Positions 8,058-16,705 of a DNA stretch of 64,000 nt are shown piece by piece; the first letter of the stretch is position 1, and each line of letters starts with the position of its first letter. Source of the stretch: Mycobacterium sp. Aquia_213 (GTDB lineage: Bacteria > Actinomycetota > Actinomycetes > Mycobacteriales > Mycobacteriaceae); contig NZ_CP113116.1 of the NCBI RefSeq assembly GCF_026625985.1, forward strand, positions 1,674,001-1,738,000, written 5' to 3'. The notes beneath the pieces are model-generated. The model made no database searches, had not been told where the DNA came from, and saw nothing but the letters and a program-made list of their open reading frames with translations. A program made the translations under genes and the position numbers.

Positions 8058-9103
8058 TCATCGATACCAATGTGCAACCGCACTTCCGCTACAACGCCGA
8101 GATCCGGCGCTACCTCCCCGACGCGCACCAACTGCGCGCGATCCCCGACGTGGAGCAGCAGTGGTACCAGGCCCCGGGCGGCGATTACCGGCAGGACCTC
8201 TACGACGGCGACTCGTACCCGGGCTCTGATCCCGAGGCCGTCAGCCGCCACCTGTTCGACGACATGGGCATCGATTTCGCCATCCTCAACCCGATGACGC
8301 GCGGCAATATCGCCGACTACCTGCTCAACAGCCGCATCTGCGCCGCGGTCAACGACTGGCTCCTCGATCGCTGGCTCGAGCCCGACACCACCGACCGGTT
8401 CCGCGGCACCATCCGGGTCAACCCCGAAGACCCGCGGGGCGCGGTCGCCGAGATCGAACGCCTGGCCGATCATCCGAAACTCGTGCAGGTCGGTATCCCG
8501 ATGCAGTCGCGCGAGCCGTACGGCAAGCCGATGTTCGAACCGATCTGGGAGGCTGCCGCCGCGCACGGTCTACCGGTCGCGGTGCACATCAACGGCGGCA
8601 ACGGTGTGGACCATGCCCCCACGTTCGCCGGCCACGCCCACACTTACCCGGGATATGCGGCGTTCATGCCGCTGAACTACTTCGTGCATCTGTCCACGCT
8701 GATCGTCGAGGGCGTGTTCGGCCGGCTCCCCGGACTGAGATTCGTCTTCGCCGACGGCGGCTACGACATCCTCACCCCGTTGCTGTGGCGGCTGGACACG
8801 TTCTGGTTGTCCATGCGCGACCAGACGCCGTGGGTCGACCGCTATCCCAGCGAGTACCTGCCCGGCCACGTCCGGTTCTGCTCGTCGGCATTCGACGGGC
8901 CCCCCGAAGCGGGCCACACGCAGCGCTGGATGGAGTTCAGCGGCAAATCCGAGCTGCTGATGTACGGCTCGAGCTATCCGCACTGGTCGACGTCGTCACC
9001 GGACGTGGCCGCCCAGGGGCTCGATGCCGCGCAACGCGACAGGGTGTTGTGGCGAAACGCGAGTGAGCTTTACGGGCTTGGGGCAAAGGAGCGAACGCAA
9101 TGA
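8054..9103 (+). CDS. Amidohydrolase-2 family protein with degenerate metal site
   Basis: This is a 349-residue TIM-barrel protein of the ACMSD-like amidohydrolase group, enzymes that use a metal to hydrolyse or decarboxylate. The N-terminal ligand motif, DTDVH in its neighbour, reads DTNVQ here, so the metal-binding His is replaced by Gln. The late motif STDYPHW is GSSYPHW, with Ser307 in place of the catalytic/metal Asp. The barrel His in VAVHINGG is kept. Two key residues are therefore lost and it is probably inactive alone. It overlaps both the Rieske gene before it and the intact amidohydrolase after it by ATGA, so a paired complex with the latter is likely. Confidence 0.88.
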   Translation: MIIDTNVQPHFRYNAEIRRYLPDAHQLRAIPDVEQQWYQAPGGDYRQDLYDGDSYPGSDPEAVSRHLFDDMGIDFAILNPMTRGNIADYLLNSRICAAVNDWLLDRWLEPDTTDRFRGTIRVNPEDPRGAVAEIERLADHPKLVQVGIPMQSREPYGKPMFEPIWEAAAAHGLPVAVHINGGNGVDHAPTFAGHAHTYPGYAAFMPLNYFVHLSTLIVEGVFGRLPGLRFVFADGGYDILTPLLWRLDTFWLSMRDQTPWVDRYPSEYLPGHVRFCSSAFDGPPEAGHTQRWMEFSGKSELLMYGSSYPHWSTSSPDVAAQGLDAAQRDRVLWRNASELYGLGAKERTQ

Positions 9104-10263
9104 CCACGATCGAACGAGTCGAATCACAGACCGGTCGCGACGACCACATCGCGGTCACCATCGTGGACACCGACGTGCACCCGTTGCCGGTCTCGACCGA
9201 GGTGCTCAAGTCGTACGCACCGGCCGAGTGGGTGGACAAGATCTGGCCGACCGGGAATGCGGTGAGCCCGATGTCGTATTTCTACGACACCCCGGACTCG
9301 TTCAAGACGTCGTCGCTGCGCATGGACTCGTGGCCGCCCAACGGGGGAGTCGCCGGCAGCGACCCGGACTACGCCGCCCAGCAGCTGCTCGTCGACGCCG
9401 GCGTCAGCATCGCGTCGCTGGAGCCGATGTGCGACGCGCAACTACCCCAGGCCGAGCACGTGCTGAAGTCCACCTATAACGACTGGCTGGCCGACGTCTG
9501 GCTGGACAAGCACAACGCGCACGGCCGCTGGCGCGGGTCGATCAGCGTCAGCGCGCAGACGCCGGAGCAGGCGGCGCGCGAGGTCGAGCGATGGGCCGGC
9601 CATCCGTACCTGGCCCAGGTACTGATGACACCGCAGACCCGCGGAATCCCGTTCGGGAACCCGCATTTCGATCCCCTCTACGAAGCCGCGTCGCGCAACG
9701 GGCTGCCGATCTCCACGCACCTGATGGGTCAGACGCCGTTCGAACTGATCCCGCTCTACCCGGTCGGCAACCCCGCGCACTGGCACGACTTCTTCGCGTC
9801 GTGGCCACTGCTCTATGTGTCGCATCTGATGAGCCTGGTCTTCGACGGCGCGTTCGACCGGCATCCCGACCTGCGGGTGGTGTTCATCGAGGGCGGCTTC
9901 ACCTGGGCGATGCCGGTGATGTCACGAATGGACCGGATCTGGGAGGCCCGCCGCGCCGACTTGCCGCAGGTGCGACGCCGTCCGTCGGACTACGTGCGTG
10001 AACATGTCCGCTTCACCACGCAGCCGCTGGAAGACGCCGACACCGTAGAGTTCCGCGAGTATCTGGAAATGATGGACCTGGGAGACAATCTCATGTTCTC
10101 GACGGACTACCCGCACTGGAGCTATGACTCGCCGACGTACGCGATCAACCGGTTCCCCGCCGACCAGCGGGAGCGGATCATGCGTGGGAACGCGACCGCT
10201 CTGTATGGGTTGCCGGCGACCGTCCGGGCACTCCCCGGTGAGGCCGTCACCCTCGACAGCTGA
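9100..10263 (+). CDS. Amidohydrolase-2 family protein (intact active site)
   Basis: This 387-residue ACMSD-like amidohydrolase keeps the expected residues: DTDVH at 23-27, THLMG on a middle strand, EGGFTW on the penultimate strand and STDYPHW with Asp336. Relatives decarboxylate or hydrolyse ring-derived acids with a bound metal. It overlaps the degenerate paralogue by four bases (ATGA), and the two probably form a mixed oligomer. It is the last gene of the Rieske-amidohydrolase-amidohydrolase operon; 210 bases without a clear gene follow. Family confident, reaction unknown. Confidence 0.9.
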   Translation: MTTIERVESQTGRDDHIAVTIVDTDVHPLPVSTEVLKSYAPAEWVDKIWPTGNAVSPMSYFYDTPDSFKTSSLRMDSWPPNGGVAGSDPDYAAQQLLVDAGVSIASLEPMCDAQLPQAEHVLKSTYNDWLADVWLDKHNAHGRWRGSISVSAQTPEQAAREVERWAGHPYLAQVLMTPQTRGIPFGNPHFDPLYEAASRNGLPISTHLMGQTPFELIPLYPVGNPAHWHDFFASWPLLYVSHLMSLVFDGAFDRHPDLRVVFIEGGFTWAMPVMSRMDRIWEARRADLPQVRRRPSDYVREHVRFTTQPLEDADTVEFREYLEMMDLGDNLMFSTDYPHWSYDSPTYAINRFPADQRERIMRGNATALYGLPATVRALPGEAVTLDS

Positions 10264-10473
10264 GTCGCCCGGGCCCGGCCTCGCGGTCCGGCCGAAGGCT
10301 TTGATCAGCGAATATCACGCGAAATCGCCGGCGCTCGATGTCGCCGGCGGGTCGCAGCTGTGGGAGTGTGACGGCTCGCGGCCGATCAGGTCTACCTTGA
10401 ATATGGTCTCCGACATGGCCTCCCGTCAGGCCCGGACGACACCCCCCACCATGAGCCCGGAAGTTGAGAGGGT

Positions 10474-11439
10474 ATGACACAAACGGATCTGACCCGCCCG
10501 CAAGGGATTAACCGCCTCGACCCGGTGCTGCGCGACGCCGCGAGCGAGCTGGGCATCGTCGAATTCCGTGCCGAGACACTGGCCGCCGAACGGGAGCAGG
10601 CCAACCGATTGGCCGCCGAGCGTGCCGCGGCGGTCGACACCAAGGGCGTGGCCGTCGAATCGCGCTCGATCTCCGGTCCGGGCGGCCAGCAGCTGAACCT
10701 CCGCTTCTACCGGGGCGGCATCGAAGGTGACTCGGGAGCGCCGCTGCTTGTGTACGCCCACGGCGGTGGTTTCGTCAGCGGCAACCTCGACACCGACCAC
10801 GCGGAGTGCGTGGAGCTGGCTCGCGAGGGCGGCTGTCTGGTGGTCTCGGTCGACTACCGGCTGGCACCGGAGAATCCGGCCCCGGCGGCACTCGACGACG
10901 TCGAGGCGGGTTTGTACTACGCGATCCGGAACTGCGCCGAGCTGGATGTCGATCCGAGCCGCCTGGCCGTGATGGGCCGGGACGCGGGTGCCGCGCTAGT
11001 CGCGGGCCTGGCCCAGCGGATGTTCGACAATGAGGGCCCGACCATTCTGATGCAGATCCTGCATCAGCCGATGCTCGACAGCGACGCCACGCCGTCGCGA
11101 CGCGAATTTCAGCGCACACCGGGGCTCAACGGTCCCGCGGTGAGCCGTGCATGGGGTCACTACCTCGGCTCCGACAGCGCCACCGGTCAACACGTCCCGG
11201 CGCACCGGGCAAACCTCGAGGGGCTGCCGCCCACCTTCATCAGCTGCTCCGAGATCGACCCGTGCCGTGACGAAGCCATCGACTACGCCAACCGGCTCCT
11301 GCATGCCTTCGTCCATACCGAATTGCACGTCATCGCAGCGACATTCAATGGCTTCGACTCGATGGTGCCGGGCTGGGTTGTCTCTCAGGAGAACCGGGCG
11401 TTGCACGCGCAGTCGGTGCGCCGCGTCTTCGCGATGTAG
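10474..11439 (+). CDS. Alpha/beta-hydrolase (HSL/lipase-like) lacking catalytic Ser and His
   Basis: This 321-residue protein has the hormone-sensitive-lipase-like fold: oxyanion motif HGGGF at residues 96-100, the VSVDYRLAPE strand and the acidic-residue region SEIDPCRDEA. The nucleophile elbow, normally GDSAG, reads GRDAG, so Asp170 stands where Ser should be. The catalytic His, normally in HGF, is Asn292 (FNGFD). With two of three triad residues gone, ester hydrolysis by the usual route is not expected. The frame is intact and well preserved, so the protein is probably kept for another role such as binding, or chemistry driven by the oxyanion hole. It stands alone, 119 bases before the acyl-CoA dehydrogenase pair. 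Confidence 0.87.
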   Translation: MTQTDLTRPQGINRLDPVLRDAASELGIVEFRAETLAAEREQANRLAAERAAAVDTKGVAVESRSISGPGGQQLNLRFYRGGIEGDSGAPLLVYAHGGGFVSGNLDTDHAECVELAREGGCLVVSVDYRLAPENPAPAALDDVEAGLYYAIRNCAELDVDPSRLAVMGRDAGAALVAGLAQRMFDNEGPTILMQILHQPMLDSDATPSRREFQRTPGLNGPAVSRAWGHYLGSDSATGQHVPAHRANLEGLPPTFISCSEIDPCRDEAIDYANRLLHAFVHTELHVIAATFNGFDSMVPGWVVSQENRALHAQSVRRVFAM

Positions 11440-11558
11440 CAAGTCGCCCGGGTTATCGACCGAACTCCGGTAGCGCGTACGGTATTGACGTTTGCTAATA
11501 TCGAGAATGTGATTCTTGGCGGCGGCGACCTCATGTCGCGGAAGGGTTTGTCGGCATC

Positions 11559-12716
11559 ATGACCGTCGTCGACTCTCCCGAAAAGGCACTCTTCGTCTCG
11601 ACAACCCAGTCCTTTCTGCAGAAGGAAGCGCCGCTGAGTCGCGTCCGGGAGCTGCACGCGGCGGGCGTTTCCTTCGACCAGTCCTGGTGGCAGCGCGCCG
11701 CGGAACTGGGCTGGACGGGCCTGCTCGTTCCGGAGGAGTTGGGCGGCGGCAGCGTCTCGGACAGCGGTGTCGCGGATCTGGCCACGGTCGCCGAACTGCT
11801 CGGCAAGACCGTCGCACCCGGCCCGCTGTATCCGGTCAGCGTCGTGCTCACCGCGCTTGCCGAATGCGCCGATGCGCCGGCACACGCGGCGGTGATCGAG
11901 TCGCTGATCGCCGGCGAAACCGTTGCGTCCTGGGCAGTCTCGGAACCCGGCCGCGGCTGGGAGCCGCTGGACCCGTCGGTGACGGCCACCCAGACCGACA
12001 CCGGCTATCGCATCGACGGCACCAAGGACCGCGTCGAGGCCGCGGCCCAGAGTGGTCTGCTGCTCGTGGTGGCGCGCTGCGGTGCGGAGATTCGTCAGTT
12101 CTTGGTCCCGACGGACGCGCCCGGCGTTCGGGTCGAGCCCCAGCAGTCGGTCGATCTGGTCAAGCAATACGCGCGAGTGCATTTCGACGGTGTGGTCGTG
12201 GACTCGTCGGCGGCCATCGGCAGCGCCGCCGAGACCGCCGCGCTGATCGACCGGCAGAGCCAGATCGCCCAGGTGCTGCAGTGCGCCGAGGTGGTCGGCG
12301 TCGTGCAAACGGTGTTCGACTTCACCGTCCAGTGGGCGCTGGACCGACACACATTCGGCCGCCCGCTGGCGTCGTACCAAGCGCTCAAACACGACTTCGC
12401 CGACATGAAGTTGTGGCTGGAAGCGTGCCGCGCCACCACGGGTGCGGCGGTTGCCGATGTCGCCGACCGCTCACCCGCGGCGAGCCTGTCGGCCAGCATC
12501 GCCAAGTCCTACGTTTCAGAGATGGCGGGTCGGATCGTCCAGGGTTGCGTGCAGATGCATGGCGGCATCGGCGTCACCTGGGAACACGACCTGCACCTCT
12601 ATCTGAGACGAGTTACGTTGTACCGCTCGCTGTTCGGCACGCCGGAGGAACACAACTTGCGCGTGTATGAGTTGGAGAAAGCCAGCCGTTCCGCGGCCGG
12701 GAGTACGACCCGATGA
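11559..12716 (+). CDS. Acyl-CoA dehydrogenase, small/beta-type subunit
   Basis: This 385-residue acyl-CoA dehydrogenase-fold protein carries the C-terminal signature QMHGGIGVTWEHDLHLYLRR, typical of one member of mycobacterial heteromeric FadE pairs. The mid-protein FAD-contact region (WAVSEPGRGWE) is recognisable but weaker than in the partner. It overlaps the next gene by ATGA, which supports an alpha2beta2-type assembly, as shown for mycobacterial sterol side-chain FadE pairs. Upstream lies an AT-rich promoter-like stretch (TTGACG at 11485, TTTGCTAATAT at 11491). It would introduce an alpha,beta double bond into an acyl-CoA; substrate unknown. Confidence 0.9.
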   Translation: MTVVDSPEKALFVSTTQSFLQKEAPLSRVRELHAAGVSFDQSWWQRAAELGWTGLLVPEELGGGSVSDSGVADLATVAELLGKTVAPGPLYPVSVVLTALAECADAPAHAAVIESLIAGETVASWAVSEPGRGWEPLDPSVTATQTDTGYRIDGTKDRVEAAAQSGLLLVVARCGAEIRQFLVPTDAPGVRVEPQQSVDLVKQYARVHFDGVVVDSSAAIGSAAETAALIDRQSQIAQVLQCAEVVGVVQTVFDFTVQWALDRHTFGRPLASYQALKHDFADMKLWLEACRATTGAAVADVADRSPAASLSASIAKSYVSEMAGRIVQGCVQMHGGIGVTWEHDLHLYLRRVTLYRSLFGTPEEHNLRVYELEKASRSAAGSTTR

Positions 12717-13948
12717 CGCCGACGGAATCCGTTGCGGAGTTCGCCGCCCGCGCCCGCGCGTGGTTGGCGGACAACCTGCCGCCCATCGACCCCGAGTCGC
12801 CGCCGCCCGCGCCCCGCGACGACGAGGATGCCTGGAAACGCGCCCGGGAACTGCAAAAGCGGCTCTATGAAGGCGGATTCGCCGGTATCTGCTTTCCGCG
12901 TGAATACGGCGGCCTGGGTCTGGATTATGCCTACCAAAAGGCATTCGACGACGAATCCCTGCGCTACGAAATGCCGTTGATCCTCAACATTCCGACGTTC
13001 ACCATCTGCTGCGCGACCTTGCTCGACACGGGTACCGAAGAGCAGAAGAAGCGGCACATCGCGGCGGCACTGCGCGGCGACGAGGTGCTGGTGCAACTGC
13101 TGAGTGAACCCAGCGGCGGGTCGGATCTGGCCGGCGTCATCACCCGGGCCGAACGGCGCGGAGACCGATGGGTGATCAACGGCGCCAAGACCTGGAGCAC
13201 GAGTGCGTTTGCCGCCGACTACGGGCTGTGCCTGGCCCGCACCGATTGGGATGTGCCCAAGCACGAAGGCCTGACCATGTTCCTGGTGCCGATCAACCAC
13301 CCGGGAATCACGTTGCGCCACATCACAATGCTCAGCGGCTCCACGGAGTTTTGCGAGGAGTTCCTGGACGGGGTGGACGTCGGCGACGACGCCGTGGTGG
13401 GAGAGGTCAACGGCGGCTGGGCGGTGGCCTCCCGGCAGCTGTATCACGAGCGCCGGGCAGTCGGTCAAGGTTCGGAGTTTGCAAGCGGCAGCGGTAGCGA
13501 GGGCGGCCAGGCCAGTCCCGTTGACTACGTTGCTCTTTTGGAGAAGACGGGCCAGGCCGAGAACGAACGCGTGCGGGAGATGGCCGGCCGGTCGCTGGTG
13601 CACCGGGCGGTCGCCGAGCAGCTGATCGACCATGTGTCGCGCAATGTCCGCGACGGAGTCCTGCCACCGGCGGGCGGCACGCTGATCCGGCTGTTCCACT
13701 CCGAGACAGTGACATTGGACTTCGATATCGCGATGGCGGTCACGGGAGCCGCCGGTGTGGTCGGCGAGATCGGTGACGGCCTGGAGACCGGACTGCGGTA
13801 CCTGTCGCGGCAGAACGTCGCCATCGGTGGCGGGACGACGGAGATGGCGCGCAACGTGATCGGGGAGCGGGTGCTGGGCTTCCCACGCGAATACGCCGCC
13901 GACCGCGGGGTGCCGTTCAATCAGGTGCGGCACGGCCAGACCCGCTGA
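12713..13948 (+). CDS. Acyl-CoA dehydrogenase, large/alpha-type subunit
   Basis: This 411-residue acyl-CoA dehydrogenase shows the FAD/substrate motif LSEPSGGSDLAG and the C-terminal flavin-binding motif GGGTTEMARNVIGERVLG, both typical of the FAD-binding subunit of heteromeric FadE enzymes. It is co-translated with the preceding smaller subunit (ATGA). A Gly/Ser-rich stretch near residues 256-266 looks like a surface loop. It converges on the SpoIIE-type phosphatase gene seven bases further on. The family is certain; chain type and pathway are inferred from the catabolic context. Confidence 0.92.
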   Translation: MTPTESVAEFAARARAWLADNLPPIDPESPPPAPRDDEDAWKRARELQKRLYEGGFAGICFPREYGGLGLDYAYQKAFDDESLRYEMPLILNIPTFTICCATLLDTGTEEQKKRHIAAALRGDEVLVQLLSEPSGGSDLAGVITRAERRGDRWVINGAKTWSTSAFAADYGLCLARTDWDVPKHEGLTMFLVPINHPGITLRHITMLSGSTEFCEEFLDGVDVGDDAVVGEVNGGWAVASRQLYHERRAVGQGSEFASGSGSEGGQASPVDYVALLEKTGQAENERVREMAGRSLVHRAVAEQLIDHVSRNVRDGVLPPAGGTLIRLFHSETVTLDFDIAMAVTGAAGVVGEIGDGLETGLRYLSRQNVAIGGGTTEMARNVIGERVLGFPREYAADRGVPFNQVRHGQTR

Positions 13949-13955
13949 TCGCGGG

Positions 13956-15920
13956 CTAGTCCTCGGCGAAGACGTTCTCGCTATCACCGCTGCTGACGGG
14001 TATCTGGACCATCGACAAGATGTGATGCGCGGGGCTTCCCGGCGGGGCGATCAGCGCGCAGTCACCGCCTTGTCGCAGGGCCCGGTCGCGAGCGGATGCC
14101 AGCGCGCTGACACCAGCGGACCCCAGGTGGGTGACGGCGCTGAGGTCGATCGTCAAAGGTGCAATGCCCGAACGGCTTTCGACCGCGATCAGGCGGTCCA
14201 GCGTGGACGCGGTGGTGGAGTCGACGTCCCCGCTGACCACGATGTGGCCGGCCTCGCGCACCGTTGAGACGAATTCGTTGTCGACGGCCCGGGAGTAGGT
14301 TGCCCGGCCGACAATCGTGTCGGTGACGAAATTGGCCGGTCGTGACAGACGGTGCGTCACGCTGGCCGTGGTCCCATTGTCGCTGCGCGTAACGAGGGCT
14401 TCGGATACCAACGCCTCTGCCATCGCAAGTCCGCGGCCACGACCCTGTTCGCCTTCACGGTGATCCTTCCACTGTCCGCGATCGATCACCGCGGCATGCA
14501 GGTTGCCATCGCCGGATAGCGATGCCTCGACGACAACACCGTCGGAAACCTCGGTGCCGTAACCATGTTCGACCGCGTTCTCGACGAACTCCGAGATCGC
14601 GTGCACGACGTCGGAGATGTCGTCGGCGTCGGCGCCGATCTCCGAAAGCCATCCGCGAAGCCGGGAGCGCACGGTGCGTGCGGCGTGGATTGTCGCGTCC
14701 AGCGTCATGTGCAGCGGTGCCGGGGGGGTGCGGCGCTTCGCGGCAAGCAATGTGACGTCGTCGCTGTAACCGGTTGACCGGAGCAGCAATTCGAGCGTCT
14801 CCGAACAGATGCGGTCGATGGTTCGCGTCGGTGCATCGATGACGAATCCGCCGATGCCGGCGGCGATGTTGGCGGCCAGGTCGGCGAATTCCGCGGTGCT
14901 GGCGCCCAGCGGGCGCCCGGGCCGCTCGATCAGGCCGTCGGAATAGAACAAGATGGAGTCGCCGATGTCGAGCGTTTCGCTGCGCACCGGAAACCCGACG
15001 CGGCTGCCGAGCGGACCCGCACCGGAGGGTTCCACATAGCGTGCGGTCGAGGCGGCGGTCACCACCAGCGGCGGCGGATGTCCGGCGGTGCAGTACTGGA
15101 ATTCACCCGTGGCGTAGTCGAGCGAGCCGACGCACAATGTGGCCGACTTAGATCCCGGTACCTGCTCATGGAAGCGGTCGACGGCCTCGAGTGCTTCGGT
15201 GATGGTGTGGCCCTGCGATATCTGCATTCGCAGCGCGGTGCGCAACTGCGACATGACCGCCGCGGCCTCGACACCGTGACCGACGACGTCGCCGACGATG
15301 AGCACCAACCGATCCCCGAGCGGTATCGCGTCAAACCAGTCACCACCGGCTGCGGTGTCCTCCGTGGCGACCAGGTACTGCGCGGTGATGTCGGCGCCGG
15401 GAACCACCGGTACCGACGAGGCCAGCAGCGCCTGCTGCATCACGATGGCGGAATCGCGGACGTTGCGGTATCGCTGGGACAGCTCCTCGATGCGGGCCTC
15501 GGCGGCCAATCGCGCCTGCACGCGTTCCGTGACGTCGTCGAAGATGATTTGTACACCCTCGATCGATCCGCCCTTTCGGCGGCGTGCGGTGACGAGGAAG
15601 TCGAAGTAGCGCTCCTCGATTCCCGTTCCTTCGAAGTCGGCCTGCAGCCGCCACTCCGCACCGGATTGCCGCTCACCGGTCTCGTACACCCGGTCGAGCA
15701 TCTGAAAGATTTGCTGGCTCTCCAGCTCGGGATAGACCTCGCGGGCCAGCTTTCCCACCGGGTTGAACGCCGGATTCAGGGCGCGGTAGGCCGCGTTGGC
15801 CGCGACGAAGCGATGCTCCGGCCCTTCCAGGCCGATCAACATCGCGGGGACCTTCTCGAAGATGCGGCGCACGTCGTCAGCCGTACCGACAATCTTGTCC
15901 CAGTCCTTTTCGGCCACCAT
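13956..15920 (-). CDS. PAS-SpoIIE phosphatase-HATPase-STAS fusion (Rv1364c-like sigma-factor regulator)
   Basis: This 654-residue protein joins a whole partner-switching pathway in one chain. A PAS sensor occupies about residues 15-130, a PP2C/SpoIIE phosphatase 165-365 (GGDWFDAIPLGDR, VGDVVGHGVEAA), an RsbW-like ATPase/kinase 400-520 (EFVENAVEHGYG) and a STAS antagonist 540-645 (THLGSAGVSAL with the phosphorylatable Ser). Length and domain order match M. tuberculosis Rv1364c, which is linked to control of the SigF stress sigma factor. GGAGGG precedes the ATG at 15920. The STAS gene upstream on the same strand (16071-16502), a homologue of rsfA, keeps the M. tuberculosis gene order. Confidence 0.93.
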   Translation of the reverse strand: MVAEKDWDKIVGTADDVRRIFEKVPAMLIGLEGPEHRFVAANAAYRALNPAFNPVGKLAREVYPELESQQIFQMLDRVYETGERQSGAEWRLQADFEGTGIEERYFDFLVTARRRKGGSIEGVQIIFDDVTERVQARLAAEARIEELSQRYRNVRDSAIVMQQALLASSVPVVPGADITAQYLVATEDTAAGGDWFDAIPLGDRLVLIVGDVVGHGVEAAAVMSQLRTALRMQISQGHTITEALEAVDRFHEQVPGSKSATLCVGSLDYATGEFQYCTAGHPPPLVVTAASTARYVEPSGAGPLGSRVGFPVRSETLDIGDSILFYSDGLIERPGRPLGASTAEFADLAANIAAGIGGFVIDAPTRTIDRICSETLELLLRSTGYSDDVTLLAAKRRTPPAPLHMTLDATIHAARTVRSRLRGWLSEIGADADDISDVVHAISEFVENAVEHGYGTEVSDGVVVEASLSGDGNLHAAVIDRGQWKDHREGEQGRGRGLAMAEALVSEALVTRSDNGTTASVTHRLSRPANFVTDTIVGRATYSRAVDNEFVSTVREAGHIVVSGDVDSTTASTLDRLIAVESRSGIAPLTIDLSAVTHLGSAGVSALASARDRALRQGGDCALIAPPGSPAHHILSMVQIPVSSGDSENVFAED

Positions 15921-16070
15921 ATGGCCGTCCCTCCTGAGCCTCCCTGCGGGCCCTTTTCTGGACCGAGAAATCTAACAATGCGGGGTCCTATTCGACACAC
16001 GCAAGTAATCAGATTAGCAATGGCTGGGGGGTGTCTCGTGCATCAGTTTGCTAACAGCGGCTACGGACTC

Positions 16071-16502
16071 TCAGGCCACGGTGGTGGCCAGCGCAGTGTC
16101 GATGGTCGGATGCAGCGGCAATACGCCGCCGAGATTGCACGCCTGGATGACCCGGGCGACGCTGGGATCGCAGCTCACCAGCCGCAATGCGACGCCGCGA
16201 GCGCGGCACCGGGCAGATTCGGCGGCCAGGACGGCGAACCCGCAGCAACCGATGAAATCAAGGCCGTTGATGTCGACGATGAAGGGGCCCGGCGGGGTAG
16301 CGACCGCGGCCGCCTCCTCCACCAGCCGTCGCCAGGTGTGCTCGTTGACGGCGTCGACCTCACCGCCCGCGCGGATGATCACGATCGCGCCGCTGCGCTG
16401 AGTCGCCGCCCGCAACGTGCTGTGTGGATCGCCCAGTTCGGAAACCAGCCGCGGGCTTAGCGCCACTCTGGTCACTGAGGACTCGACCGGAGCCAGGTTC
16501 AT
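16071..16502 (-). CDS. rsfA: RsfA-like STAS anti-anti-sigma factor
   Basis: This 143-residue STAS-domain protein resembles Rv1365c/RsfA, which binds the anti-sigma factor UsfX to free SigF and is redox-controlled. The usual phosphorylated Ser is absent: the motif reads DFIGCCGFAVL with Cys86-Cys87. Further cysteines lie at 99, 111 and 122. The 36-residue gap between Cys86 and Cys122 equals that of the C73/C109 disulfide pair I recall for RsfA, so the redox switch is probably kept. A good AGGAG site precedes the ATG. The gene is 150 bases upstream of the Rv1364c-like gene in the same direction. Confidence 0.87.
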   Translation of the reverse strand: MNLAPVESSVTRVALSPRLVSELGDPHSTLRAATQRSGAIVIIRAGGEVDAVNEHTWRRLVEEAAAVATPPGPFIVDINGLDFIGCCGFAVLAAESARCRARGVALRLVSCDPSVARVIQACNLGGVLPLHPTIDTALATTVA

Positions 16503-16673
16503 CGTGCGCTCCTAACCGGTCGCGCCAACGGGACCGTGCTGGACGTCGGTGACGACATCCGTGTTCGGAGGGAAGATTCTTTTCTATAGCAAAGCCGAAG
16601 GCCGCGTCTATAGTCCCGCCGTTGACCAGGGCATACAGGAGTGCCCGCCTCCGAGCGACAACCTCAGGGGATG

Positions 16674-16691
16674 TCGCCCGAAGGCGGGCGA
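16674..16691 (-). terminator. GC-rich hairpin downstream of the third amidohydrolase
   Basis: A 7-bp stem (TCGCCCG/CGGGCGA) with an AAGG loop lies 15 bases beyond the amidohydrolase stop codon. An alternative, longer-looped stem pairs GCCCGCCT (16653-16660) with AGGCGGGC (16682-16689). There is no T-run. The rest of the 203-base gap to the rsfA-like gene shows no gene. Confidence 0.5.
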
Positions 16692-16705
16692 TGCTCAGTG
16701 CTGGA

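Noticed and set aside
10264..10473. Possible small genes between the amidohydrolase and hydrolase genes
   Set aside because: Frames on both strands have no start signal or recognisable protein pattern; only a weak AT-rich promoter-like stretch (TTGAATATGG) is seen.
16503..16705. Short frames between the rsfA-like gene and the amidohydrolase
   Set aside because: No ribosome site or protein-like composition; the hairpin explains the 3' side.
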